Shown here one piece after another: positions 25,263 to 38,542 of a stretch of DNA of 64,000 nt. Positions within the stretch are counted from its first letter, which is position 1. Every line of letters begins with the position of its first letter. The translations under genes and the position numbers were made by a program. The notes below the pieces were generated by a model. It worked only from the letters and a program-made list of their open reading frames with translations. It was not told the DNA's origin and ran no database searches. The stretch covers positions 27,230,532 to 27,294,531 of the forward strand of contig NC_090131.1 of assembly GCF_040581485.1 (NCBI RefSeq), read 5' to 3'. The stretch comes from Linepithema humile. Its lineage: Eukaryota; Arthropoda; Insecta; Hymenoptera; Formicidae.

Positions 25263-28200
25263 TCAACGATACGCCTTCGCTCGCTCCGCCCAGGCGAAGA
25301 GATCCACGCTGGGTATCGCCTCGAAGTCTGTGCAGTGTCTCAATTCGTTCCTGAAATATTAGAGAAACCGTGCTAAGTAAATGCGCAATTAATTGCAAAT
25401 ATTTGAAGAATTAAATGGAAGTACGAACTTACCCGCCCTGCGGCTTGAGAAACACGTTACGCTGCATGTGCGTGATGTCGTCGCCGTTGTCGCAGAATAT
25501 TCGCGCCAAGGTGACGTTACGCAGTTGAGTCAATTGTTCTACATTAAAAAAAATAATTTATTGGACTCGGAAAAAAACATTACACAACTTGAAATATGTA
25601 AGATAACACATAGAGAGAAATCAGCGTACCAAGTGTAAAGGGATGCGGTTGCATCGCGGAATCGTAGAAGAATCTATCGGTACGCCGAGATCGGGAGAAC
25701 TGCTCGTAAATGAGACAACGGAAGGTCGGGCCGACCATACCATCATCTGCCAATCTCTCCGCCATACCGCCCACGATGAGATCGACGTCGTTGGGATGGG
25801 AATAAATTGTACGCAGTTTCTTTACCATCTAATAAGAGCGATAATCACATTAGCGACTTATCTTAAAAGCGTCAGATGTGAGAAAGGAAGAGTCTTCAAA
25901 TCTTACCTCTGAGGGAATATAATCTAGGAAATCCTCGAAAGTCTTGGCGGCGGAAAACCCACAGTATTTACGATAGTGATTGTACCCTGGGAGGCCATGA
26001 TCGCGACCACGTTCAATGTCCAAGCTGATGGCATCCAAGCCTAAATCATTGCCGTTGCTGGTGTACAGCTTGCTTGTCATCTGCAAAAATAACGATCACG
26101 TTATTGCAAAAAGTTCTACATAAATCAGTATTTATATGAGGGACAAAGTGCTATACTTACGTCTGAAACGAGACTGATGTCCATTTTCTGGCTGGTCTGA
26201 GTGGCGAGACCACGCACCAATCCATCGAACACCTCCTCCGACTCGATCACGCGCGGATTAAAGAAGTGCTCCGCCAGCTGTAGAGTTCTGTTCTGCTGGC
26301 GAGAGTTATCCGGCAGACTGCAACGAGAGAATCATTCATATCTCGCTATATATTTTTACTCCGCGGATTTCTGTAGAATTTCTTTCCACCTCTGACACTT
26401 ACCTCAGCTTTTCTTGCATCAACGAGTTCAAGAAACGCAGAGCCGCGGTGGCGGCTTCGTTGCTGACCGCCGGTTCGTCGTCAGAATTATAATTTTGACT
26501 GTAACCATTCCCTACATTGTGATTGATGGCTCGAGCGTATCTTTTGCCAAGCAAAATTGGCAGCCACTCCTTGTAAGTGATGTGTTGAACCTCGGCGATC
26601 ACGATGCGCCTTGCTTCCTGATACAAAATCTCGTCCGACCAATTTGGATTTAATTTGGCAAGCTTGTCGGCGATGCGATTGTGCTCGCGATGCCAAATAG
26701 TGTGGATCACAGCTAATTGAGGTTCGATGTTCACGCGTTCGTCACCTGGCAGACACGAATTTATAAAAATAAAATAATATATGGCTCGCGACGAAAGATG
26801 ATGATGATTGATGTAAAATAGAATTGACGCTCACCGGAATTGTAGCAATTCTCTCCGCATGCGAGCTCGGCACCTTCTCTCGGCAAGTATGCGCGATTGT
26901 TTTTCATGTCGACGCGCAGACGTCCGCCTTCAAACGCGCGAAGCTCGCGAGATTTCTTTAAAGTGGATCCGTAAATCGCGGAACCGTCCAAGAAGTGGCT
27001 TACTTGATTCATCTGCAAATAATAAACGAAAATTATATTTTATAATGATTTGTACAATAAATCGCGATTTAGCTTCAATTCAGCAAACTGAAGTTCTTAG
27101 AAAATTTTATTTTTTTATGCTTTTGTTGAACAAAAGCTAAATTCCAGCATCCTTGAATCTGAAATGTAATCAATCACGTACCTGTTCTACAGGTCCGAAA
27201 GTGCACTCAGATCGCAAGACAGGTAACGAACGAACGTAATTCATGCACCGAACATAATGTTCGCCATAAACGGGATCGCGATCTGGCACGCTGATAGGAG
27301 AACAATCCGGATGAATGTGACGCGGGGACAAGGTGTCTCCATCCGGCTGACAGCAAGAGATTGGTTTTCCATTTGAGACTGCAATTAAAAAATAATTTCC
27401 TTAATGAATTATGTCGACGAGAATTGCCGGCAAATCTACTGCAAGAAATATGGCCTCAAGCTTTCAACAATAGAATTTACTAATGGCTGTAGTGACAAAA
27501 TAGAAATCTTCCAAGAGTTCATATTACGCAACATGTCAACTTATGTAACAAGAAATATATATTTCCCATCATTGAAATCTGCTTAACTGCAAGACTATAA
27601 CGAATGTTTAAACACTCGCGCATCTTTTACGTAACAAATGAGAGATTAATCGAGCTGTGCTGATTAAAATTGGCCGACTAATTTTACGCACGTAGATCTA
27701 CTTACTCATCTTGCGAACTGGGGTGTAGGCTAAGTCGTGAGCGATGAATTGGCTCCATTCCATCACAGCCAATGTCCTGCTAGCGTCCGATTGATCGTTC
27801 GCGATGGACAAAGCGGCGCTTACGAGCCTCGGGCTTGGCAGTGCTTTCTTTGTTTGTCCGACATGCCTCGGTTCTTGGATGCCTGCTTCCCAAAATGAAC
27901 ATTAGATCTCTGTCGCGTTGACGTTTGCAAAATCGCAAAATCGGAGTAAATCGGTGCTTAAATCTTCGATACGTGGTGCTTTCGCCGAATGGACGCGCGC
28001 GAGATAGAATAAATCATAATTATGTATATCAAGTCGCGTGAGCAAAATCATAATGAGAAAACGATACGATTTCGCGACAATTCGTAAAAGCTGTGATAGT
28101 CGCGCGGATGGAACATATACAAGCCTCGTCATTGTGATTACTCCGATTTTGGCGAGTTTAATTGCGCGCTTGCTCAAAAAATGGTACGCGTGGCAGTGCA

Positions 28201-31200
28201 GCACGAGAGGAAACCATGGATGATTGCATAAATATTCTCTTCTAGCTATAAATAGGCGAGTGTACCGCCGGCTGTGCTAGTCTTGAGATCCTAACTGCGC
28301 CTATACCTGCCTTGTCCGCGCGATAAATTTATCAGGGAACGATCAGAGAGGATTAATTTCGTTTGCATCGCAAACGTATTCGAAACGGATCAAAGGCTAA
28401 ATTGTCGCTAAAAAATTACATTTTTCATTCGCAGAGGAACTTCAAGTTCATTCCCGGCGCTGATCGGTCCCTGAAGAATCCTAAATCTCGTGCTGCAAAG
28501 CGATATAATACGATTGAGTATGACATCGACTTCGACGTTCTGATGCGTTGTCGAACGACGAGCCGTTTGTTGCCGATGACGCGATTGTGAAATTGCACCT
28601 CGAAATAACAGCACGCGGATGTGATCGATGCTCTGGCATCGAAATTACGGCCGCTCGGATCGAGAACGCTCGCAGAAACGTCCCGCGAATCTTATCTATA
28701 GATGATCGATGAAGGTGTTCGAACGAGCGAACCGAACTGGGAGAATGTTCTAAGTACGATTCTAATCTCAAGTGTGAATTGGAAATTGTAACGCGGACGT
28801 GTGGCGAAGCTGTTAACAATTTCTATAAACAATTTCGATGATATTGTTAAAAAGGTGAAGTGAGTTCAAGCAATGTGGAAGAAAAATTCTGCTTAACTAA
28901 CTATAAAATGCACATTAGAAATAATTCTACTTCACTCGATGACATTTATCACATTGCGAGTAAAAAATTAATCAATTAATGTTAAAGCTATCTATTGATT
29001 AGATCACGCACTCCCAAGTCGAGTCCCCTCGATCAGGCTACCTTCGAGAGAGCCGCGATATTTCCGCATAATTGAACAGAAAAGAACTCGAACTAGTGTT
29101 ACATAATAAATATGATACATTATTAGGTATATCCGAATTAGTTTACATACACATTCTATTGCTGGATAGAGAATCTCCCGACCGGGGCACCCTATTGTAG
29201 GCAGTATTATTCACTGCTACACTCAGGCATTTTATGCTCTATGTGCCTTATCGCACAACTGTAATGCAAATCACAGAATATAATTTGTTAAGCCAATCGA
29301 CGAACGTTTATCCACTAGCGCCCAGGGATCAGTGTGCGTGTATACGTTTCTGTATGTATATAAACGTGTAATGTGTGTATGCATGTATGCATTCATGTTA
29401 ATGTACGTATCGCGCGCACACACGCGTCAATGTGTAATGCGGAGGTGTCGTGATAAGTGAGGTAAATGGGTTAGTAGATCGAGGTTGGTGATAGGACTGG
29501 ACATCCAAGACGTTGTTTCGCGTGGATTAAAAAATCATAACGAAAAGCGGCGACTTCTAATCAACAAACTCTGAACGATATCGTAATTGGAAAAAAACGC
29601 GCCGTGACGCAAATCGCATAAGAGATAATCGCAGATCAAGCTATTTGCAAAATCTTTCATGCGTTATGCTTTATCGAATCAATGTTACGAGTTCCGCGCG
29701 GTGTACACGAACTTTAACACTTAATAATATTGCGCTATTTATGTCTATCTTAGAACTCACCGCGCGATATTACAACAAAAATGTCGATTATCTTGGATAT
29801 TTGCTTCCTATGAATGCGGTGACTGAAACAGACTAACTATGTTTCCATTTTACATATAATATGCGCAAAACGCCGAATTCATCTGCATTTGATATTCTTA
29901 AATTAATTGAAAACGTATAAAGTATATACTCTTGTTTTTAAAAATTATAATGCGTAAATTTTTAATGAAAATTCTATTTTAATCTTTTCTACTTAATCAA
30001 ATGAATTCGTCGTTTTATCCTGATGTTCATACTACATTAGAGAGATACAGACAAACAGTGGTGAGTCCTAACTAGTAACAATCAGTATCCAACTCTAGAA
30101 TATGAATCGATATAATATTGATTTTAATGCATTATAATTTTTATTTATTCAGTTACTTTTTTCATAAAATATTAATTCTTTAATATAATCCGTATTCTAG
30201 AGTCAAAGTACATTTAACTGAACGCTTAATTGTGAATTCTAACTGTCTTAGAAGTTTTAAAACGAGTCTACTACATCTTGAAAAGCGCGCGAAACGCAGA
30301 AGCTAAAGTGATACATCAACATGAATGACATTGACATAGCGCGAGGAATGCAATGTGTCGTTAGGCAAATTTTTGATTCCAGTAACGAGAAACTCGGGAA
30401 TTTCGTGAGTCTGCAGAAAGGGGATACAATAATCTCAGACTTTATCTGACCCGAGTAGCTCGAGGTTAAAAAAAAAACAAACTACATCCGTCTTTTATCT
30501 GCGTTATTAACTGCGTTATCAACAGTGGCATATCCATTGTCCTTTTGTTGCGACTGCTGTGTAAATAGCAGGCAGTATTGTTGTCACACTATTATCATTG
30601 TTTCTAATTGCCATTCCCGAACAAAAATGTCTTGAAAGGATGACTAAACGGCTCAAACTTTTATCACCACGTACACGTTTCACGATGACGCATTCCCATC
30701 GCTACGTCTTCTCGAAACGCGCGTGACATCTAATAAATATGCAACTGTGAACGAGCGTCTTGTAAAATAACACTTACCTAACACCGGCTATTATCGCGAT
30801 ATTCGCGGTAAGTATTCTCAATACGCGTAAACAAGATAAAAATCGCGGTAACTTTCGATTTCTTGTAATCGCAATTTTACAATTCAGTACAATCTTCTAT
30901 TATCCGTCATAACATGCAATTTTTATTTCCTGACATTTTTAATTCGAGAGACTCACATATTCACGTTCACAATTGCGATTCGCTTTATCCAAGAAATCTC
31001 ATTTCGTTCAGAACTGACCCTATTGCGGGGGAGGGGGGGGGGGAGTGATCCCCCGAAGGTGGGACGGACATTGGAATTGTGTAGGAGAGGGAAAAGCGCT
31101 AAAACGTTCAGAGGCTGCAAATAATTGTACGATTATTATTCCACACAGAATTAACGACAAAAGTTTTACGATAAAGTGCGCGTTCACACACAAATCGCTC

Positions 31201-34200
31201 CATCACGAAATTACTTCCCGTAGAAAAATCTCGAAAGGGGAGTTGATATGCGCGCGGGGACTGCTTGCGGTCCACGAACAGGTGTATCGAAAGTATAATG
31301 ACGCGCGATTAGCAATTAATTCCCTACGTATGGCGACGGTGGATATGCAATTCAAGCCTGGACGAGAATGATGAGAGAACGATGCCATATCGCGGGCTAA
31401 TGTCGTTGACCAATAAGGGAGAGAAGGGCTAGAGAGAAAGGGAGCGCGATTCGCGATAGGAGACACTCTTACCGTCGAAGTATTGGGAGAAGAGAACTCT
31501 GGTGTACGCGGTCATCGCGCTGCCCCAGCTCGGATTCTCAATGTTATTGCAGGTGCCGTCGATGCTACGGTACTTCGCGGTTTCGTCGCATTCCACGCTA
31601 TGCACCGCGGCACAAGACTCACCGAGCGGGGTGCCCTGCAGCCCCAACGTCGATATATAGCGGGCGCAGTCATTCTTATCTAAACCGAACCTGTAATCAA
31701 ATCGTGCGTTGACAAGAAAACGGCAAATTGGCAGTTCTATGCAGTAGTGAAACTAACAATAATGAAGTGCTGATGATTTCGACGGCTAGTCGAAAACAAA
31801 AATCGCTAATAAACATTTAATTAGTTGTTGAAACAAAACGTACCTTCGGCAGTTTTGATGTACGAGATACGACGATGCCTTTGTAGCTACGATAGCATCG
31901 ATGCCCCTTTCAAACGCGTCTGTGGAAGGATAGGAATTCCAGAACTGTTTCTGAGCTGGACTGTGATCCTTGAGTGCAATACCAGCATTCGCGATATTTC
32001 TCTCGAGAGTGCTCATACGATCGATCAGTGTCTGCGCGAATGTGATCGAACTGTTCAGAGTCGCTCCGTCGATTCGGGGGAATCTTTGGTTTTGGAAATG
32101 ACCCGTGTCAACGATGGCCTCGGAGCCGTAATTAGTGGCTGGCAGTCCTGAAAGTGTATCTTTAAAATATCACGGGATAAAGAACGGGATAAAGAAGAAG
32201 ATTAGCAACAGTTAAACAAAACAAGATGATATCATGAGACACAAATACCGTGATGTACAATTAAAAGTGATTTCTAGTAAAACTTTTGAGACTCAACTCA
32301 GATCTTCGTACCGAAATAAGCAAGTCGAAATGAGCGTTGCAACACTATCTGGACTATTTCCAATCGTCGTTAAATCGACGCGAGTCCAAAGATAGACAAT
32401 AGAATAATGTTGAAACAACGATAAAATTGCAAATTTTTTTTGTCTCATTTCTTCTCGTCGAATATATGAAGTCCTACAAAGCGAGTGATGTAACACACGG
32501 TGTTTAAAAACAGATCGCAGAGGCGCGGTTCTAATCGGCTCCATTAACTCCACGCTAATTTCCACCGCGATTTTGATTGAAGTGTTTACGTGAGCTAAAT
32601 CGTCGCTAAAATTGCCTTCGACCTTCCTCTGCTTTACGGCGTGAAATTTACGCCGCGCCATAAATGCAATCACGATAGGTACTTACCGGTGTAACTGGCA
32701 AGATAATTCTGCAAGGACTCGGGCAGCTTGTACGTGCCGATAGAATGGGAGTGTCCCAGAAGTCCCATCGTCTGCAGGGACATCCAGAGGATCGCAAAAG
32801 TGGCAACGGAGCCTGCCATGACACCGCCGGCTGCACAAAACGAAATGACTGACTAATAAGATCGTCGAGATGCGCTCTTCTGCATCCTAAACACGTGACT
32901 CACACGTTTGCTCTAACCGTTTGACGCGCTGTAAAGAGAGCGAGATAACTCCCCGTCGCAAATGAAAATGTATTAATATCGCGTAGCTCGGAAAGGATGT
33001 CACCGCGACGCGCTTGGCACTCTTTCCGTTAGCAGATATCGTACGTGCGCATGCATAAGGTGTTCGCTGATTAGTGATAAATTAGTGATGACTCTTGTAC
33101 TTGTTTATCAAATATTTTTCTTATCGCTGAGTAACATGCTCGCGTATTCATTATTTTGATTAGATGTTAATTTATTCCTCGTTTCAAATATACGCGTTAA
33201 TTTATTCATTGTTTTTATTGCAATTCGGTTAACAGCCTAGAATCTAGTCTTGCATCTGAATTTAATCTTTACACGAATCTGATGCCCCTAGTATTTGTAA
33301 ATTCTCGCTGCTATACATTTATCACATGTGCCTGATAATCAGACCTTGACTTTTTATCTCATATTGACATTGAACATTATATTTTATATCATTTAAAAAA
33401 TTCCAATTAAATTTAATCAAGAAACGGAAAGTTTTAAGAACGGAAAGTTAATATTGCATTGATAAGTTCTACGATAATATGTTTCTGATTTTTCATTCGA
33501 TTGATTATTTAATCATCCATTATTTAATCATATAAAAACATTGGCTTAGCACATCCAAGCGCGCCCACGTATACGTAAACTTACGCTTCGAAATAGATTT
33601 CTATTTTCTTATTCGTAGTATATGAAAATACACTTTGTGTTCACGTGCTCGTCAAGTGTTATTAATGTTTTTACTGGCGAATTAAAACGTCAAATACTCC
33701 GCAGAATTTGCCGAGATAATGAAACATTGTTATTCAACCTTATCTTTGATGTATTCTCTCAGTATATACATCACAGATGCAATTAGATGTAATAAAAAAA
33801 AAAAAAACAATGCAATTTATATATAATATATACTATATTTTTTACAAGTACATGGTACAGTACGCTTCTTACAAGACACTCAAGTTATAAGACGCGATGC
33901 AATATCAAGGTAAACGAATCGTCTGACCTCGATGAATTTGCAACGAAGTGCATTTGCATCTTACATTTTGTGAAATGTGAGCACAATTCTATCGATAAGT
34001 ATTCTATCGATGTATTTTCAGGTGAAATTTTTAGAATTCAAAAACATATAATAAATTAAATACAAAATTGCAAATGTAACGAAGATGCATCTTATGGAAT
34101 GCATTGCCAAATTTAATGTGCATTCCGTTATATTGATTCATGTATTTTGTTTTGAACATAAATGACATATTCTTTAGCGTTTCGTCATAACCTCTTCGTA

Positions 34201-37200
34201 AATACTGTCGGCTATTTATAGATTCCGTTTTATCGAGAATATTCAGTAAAATGGTATGTACGTCTGTGTGTAGTTTCTGCTCGTATTTCATTAATGCGGT
34301 AAACAAGCATTAAGCTTATCATGCAGACACTGCGCTTTTCTGTATATCTATAGCGAGTTTCAGTGAGGCAATAAGAGTTCCAAATTTCCTCCCGTCCGAT
34401 TAAAATTATCAATTCGAAAATATCAATTCGATCAGAATCAGATGATAATGACCGTTAATTAACTCGTTTTAATTAGAAAACAGATAAATTTGTTTTGCAG
34501 TTTCCGCAACTTCCTGAATAAGATAGATCTATGTTTACACTTTTTTGAGATTTTTTAAATATAATTATACTTTAAAAATAGGCTTAATAAATCTTTATAA
34601 TCTAAAAAACGACTGGTAGAAAAACCATCTGAAATGTGAACGGCGTGAAAAGTGAAAATGTGAAAATTATTTAATTAAACAATAATTTAAAATATATAAT
34701 ATTATTATTTGTGATGTTTGATTAAATTTACTATTTTAATTAAATTCTGTTTTTTATTAGAATTGGTGTACTCCGATTCTATTAATATACCACAGCTGTT
34801 GGCTGTTGCAGTCAATCAATATTTGACCGGTATAATTAAAAGTCTGCAGCAAAGCTATTTTGAGAGATTACCAGTGATTATTGAGAACGAAATATTTTCA
34901 TATGAGTCGATATATATATATTGACATATGACTTGTATGCAAATTGCGGTTGCGCCGCATTGACGTGGAAATCTTTTCTATGCACATCGCGAACAACAAA
35001 TTAACACTTGATTGAAAATGCAGACGTGCACTCGTGAGACGCGTGAACAGTAAGACCCGCGACGCAATGGCGTCGCTAATGTTAGCATATTCTGGTAAAC
35101 AGATTTAGTCGCTCGCTATGAGAAATGATTAGAGGAAGAAAAACAGTGTTATCGCTATTTTCCTCGGATACATTTGATACGTTCTGACGGAATTGATGGA
35201 ATTTGCCGTGTTGATGATTGCCAAGTGTGTTTATAAACATACGTTGTAAGCGCAATTTTTCACCGATAATGCACGTTCCTTATCGATACTCTCCAGTCAA
35301 CATGCGTGTTTAAAGAAACGTCACAAAGACGTCTGAAAGAAATGGCACGCATTTTAGACGTCTTGAAGAAATTTCTTTAAAACGCGCGTCTGTTGTCTAG
35401 ATTCTAGATGCATCTCTGACATATCATTATTATTACCGGACACATGATCCATAGGCTTCTCCAATCCGTGCATCGCGTAGACCCAACGATTATTGTCGAC
35501 CGGTGTTACGAGAAACATTCTCCGACGATGCAGCCAGCTGCAGCGACGAGACCGCGGTTTTTGGCCGCTAATTAGTTGCTAACTAGCTTGCCAATAAGAT
35601 TCGCGCTCGCCCCTTACAGTTCAGTTCTCTTTGCTTCTAGTCGCGCGATCCCGCCGGTTCTAAGAGAGAAACGAACGGAAAACTCACACGCAAATTTCGC
35701 GACGATTTCACCTCGTCCGTACCGTAGTGCGTACCGGAGTTCGTTAGCACACCTGCGTCAGGTGCGATGCGAAAAGGTAGACGCGTGACGACCGACAGAG
35801 ACGCATTTCAACGGTGATAATGCACAACGATGGAGTTTCGTGCCGTGAATACACGGATTTCCCTCTCTACGTTCCCACTTCTTCCGTCTCACTCGCAACT
35901 TTATCGCGGCTTTATCGCGGCCTTCTCGCACTCATTCATTCATTTACTTATACGAGCAATCTCCGTCCTGCTCGCTCCTTTACCTCAGGGTCGACGCGAG
36001 TATCGATGTGCACGGAGTATTGATTAAAATTAGCGTTACGCCAAAATACTCATTACCTGTCAATGCACTTTGCAAGTTACGTTTTTGCCTCGTAAAATGT
36101 TTAATCAGTTTTCCAGTAAGACGTTATTTTTTCTATTTTAGAGGCAGAAAACAGAATTCACTATTCTTATTTCTGATTCTGATACGCTCAAGATACGTCA
36201 CTGAGTATTCCGATATACTCGTTCATCGTTCATCGTTCATCTCACTTCCTCTTACGAATTCGCTTTAACATCGTTTACATTCACGTTCTTTCTCTTTCAT
36301 TTACGCTGTCTCTCTCGATCACGTGCACACGCTACGCACACTGGCTCCCCAAAGATTCTCCAGCTCGCTCGCTCTTTCGTTCTTTTTGTTAATCTCGCTC
36401 TGTGTGCTGACTCGCGCGCGTTCCCATTCGCTCGCTAGCTCCCCACCAAAAGTGAATCACCTTATTTAGCACGGAAAAAAAAATTCTATCACTCGGTGAG
36501 CACGTGCTCGTCCACCTCCAGTTCTCCACTGCGCTCCATTGCCGGCTTTCGGAGCGCTTAAGTTATCATGTCTACGATAATACTTTAATTCGTTGACTTG
36601 CGCTTTTATCAGCATAGCTAAGCAGTTAAACGTAAGATAATAAAATGTGTTGCAAAATATGGGGAATGTATTTAAACATCGAAATATTTAATTTATTTAA
36701 TTTAAGCATCGGTCACATGTATTTGCCCACCCCTTTAGATAACTGACAGTTTTTCGCAATTATATCGCTGTCTAAATAGATTAGATTAGATTCTATAAAT
36801 ATGCTATCTTCCATTCATCATAATTGTTCAAGCCTTTAAAAAATATTCTCTGTTATCACTAATTACTTTCTGCATTATCATTATTTTATTAAAAATCGTA
36901 AAGGTGCTTTGAACCTAAACAGTTGTACTACTCGACAAATACTAGAGCTGATCTAGCAATCTTATCATGATAATAAAGAATTTTAGCGTATAAAATTCTT
37001 TATTGTCTCCAACAAGAACGCGTTGTTTTTACTGTAGTTAAAATTTATAATTGATTTGATAATATTTAGCAAAATTGATATAAATGGTCTTGGTTTTTTC
37101 TGTGCGATTCTGTATCTTTCTGGAATTATTATAAGAAACTTTGTCTCTTATAAAGGATCGTAAAGGGTCCTCTTAGGTCTTTTTAGAACTAAATCCTGCC

Positions 37201-38402
37201 ACTTCCGTGCTGTCCCCTATAAATCCGCCCAGTACTTTTCCACTACTTTCGCCATAAATATATATAAGGTGTGCCATGAAAACCATACACGCTTATGTAT
37301 GTTCTGTTAAATTTTGACAGAGTTCTGCTTGAGCGAAGACAAATGGTGCGAGTATATTTTTAATGTTGGCAAACAAACTTTAAAAATAGCAACGGCGCCT
37401 TTAAAAACAGGCAAGTTGAACGATGCTTTTAAATTCGGCACTGAAAAGAATCGCTCTGCTCGTGCATGACATTCGAGATTGTCCAACGTACCCATTAAAT
37501 TGCAGATACACTTTATTAAATTACTGTCAAGTGATTCGCGTGCAAAATAGCACCGTGTGCCTATATGAGGCGCGCTCATGTGCGTACGAATGTTAACGGA
37601 GAGATAAATGAGGATTTAATCGAAAGGTATCATTGCCAATAAATGATAGCATAAAAGATCGCGTATATAATCTTTTGACATTTATTCGACTAAGTGAAAC
37701 CTTGATGATAAAACTGCTGAAGGCCTATCGAAGGAGAGTTTATAAAAAGAACCGATCGATGCCGCTAACAGTGCAAAGATACAACAATGTTTGAACAAGC
37801 AATATTGCATATTTTGGAGCAATCTTGATAATTCTTCGTTTATTCGCGCATGAGTTTGAAGCAGAGAGAATTAAACGAAATATAAGACAAGGCTTAAAGT
37901 TTATTTGTTATCGAATAAACTTTTAACCGATATACTAAATATAACACTTGAAGCAAAAGCACACTGATAACGATTTTTAACACAACAAGCGCGATTCAAA
38001 AATGTTAGTAAACGCTTTCGTTTTATCTTTTTACTGGAGATAAGTGGAAAATTAATTGTCAGATTCAAAAACCTCTTTTCTGTTTATTTACCTTTCAATT
38101 TAGATTGCATTAAAAGTGCGGCAAGGAAGTTCAGGGTTGATAAAATTGATATCAATATTCGACGTTTTTTCTTTGCGCAGAATTACACGACGGTTTATTC
38201 CTCGAAAAAATCAATTAACGCTAACTGAAGTCCTAACTAATCGATGACAGTCTCTCTGTGACAGCGCGGAACTTTCTCGTCGCGTGAACGCACGACGAAG
38301 ACGCGCCGCGTCATCTGCGTCGCCGGGCTTACCTAGATACGTCTTCTTGCAACGTTCCACTCGTAGATAATTATTCAGGCAGTCGAATACTTCAACGCCC
38401 AT
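25263..38402 (-). CDS. Peroxidase B: animal heme peroxidase-family protein with Asn at the proximal ligand site
   Basis: Thirteen coding exons in transcript order: 38402-38333, 32830-32687, 32147-31844, 31690-31473, 27882-27706, 27378-27182, 27012-26835, 26745-26403, 26317-26161, 26080-25907, 25828-25630, 25538-25433, 25350-25263. They join in frame to 784 residues. Motifs are the distal site WSQFIAHDLAY (Gln290, His294), the calcium loop SHFLDGS, GDERVNIEPQLA with Arg433, REHNRIA, RRIVIAEVQHITYKEWLP and the DRxxHGLPGYNHYR-type block near the C-terminus. Where the family has a proximal histidine, B reads ALRFLNS with Asn536, so normal heme ligation is doubtful. Exon 1 is inferred from a good donor and matching phase. 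Without it, translation would begin at Met28, whose MAGSVATFAILWMSLQTMGL is a good signal peptide; with it, the same segment becomes an internal signal anchor. B is a tandem paralogue of peroxidase A. Confidence 0.88.
29331..29427. repeat. Alternating purine-pyrimidine tract
   Basis: Mixed GTGTGCGTGTATACG, GTATGCATGTATGCAT and CGCGCGCACACACGCG blocks lie close together inside peroxidase B intron 4. Such sequence can adopt Z-form DNA; no function is implied. Confidence 0.5.
31026..31043. repeat. Guanine homopolymer-like run
   Basis: A run of G interrupted by a single A, in peroxidase B intron 4. It is a likely assembly-error or G-quadruplex-prone spot. Confidence 0.7.
32831..38332. other. Putative peroxidase B intron 1 (~5.5 kb) with a GC-rich patch at 35560-36460
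   Basis: Most of it is AT-rich with no exon recognised. The patch 35560-36460 is richer in CpG and in CTCGCTCG-like pyrimidine motifs than its surroundings, holds overlapping frames in several registers, and could be a promoter or alternative first-exon region. A 14 bp perfect stem with a 5-base loop (36972-36985 with 36991-37004) lies just beyond it. Confidence 0.4.
38333..38402 (-). CDS. Probable first coding exon of peroxidase B
   Basis: ATG (after an A-rich leader) opens 23 codons, MGVEVFDCLNNYLRVERCKK and three more, then a GTAAGC donor in phase 1. The acceptor at 32831 opens exon 2 with CC GGC GGT GTC ATG, in phase and without a stop. Its basic end would stand just before the hydrophobic segment, as in a type II signal anchor. 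Support is splice-site and phase logic only, with no homology seen in the 23 residues. Confidence 0.5.
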
Positions 38403-38524
38403 TTTTTTCTGTCTGAAGTAAACGTCGAGCGGGGCCGCGGGGAGAGCCCGGCTTGCTCGCGGAAGTTAAATCGACGGCGACGACTATTTTCCTCGCAGGA
38501 ACACTGTCGGTGCGCACTGACTGT

Positions 38525-38542
38525 GTATATATATATATATAT
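38525..38542. repeat. (TA)n tract upstream of the peroxidase B first exon
   Basis: A short alternating TA run flanked by GTG repeats lies ~125 bases upstream of the putative first ATG. It may overlap the core promoter but no clean TATA/initiator pair is visible. Confidence 0.5.

Larger units (their letters stand above)
27883..31472. other. Peroxidase B intron 4 (~3.6 kb), no internal gene seen
   Basis: It contains GC-richer patches near 28260-28800 and 31040-31470 with short frames in several registers but no motifs. A G-rich run (31026-31043) and an alternating purine-pyrimidine stretch (29331-29427) are the only notable features. Confidence 0.5.

Noticed and set aside
31045..31371. 108-codon plus-strand frame
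   Set aside because: It sits in GC-richer intron sequence where long frames arise in several registers; no motif.
32293..32673. 126-codon minus-strand frame between peroxidase B exons 2 and 3
   Set aside because: It lies wholly within the intron required by the good acceptor and donor around it, and shows no family motif.
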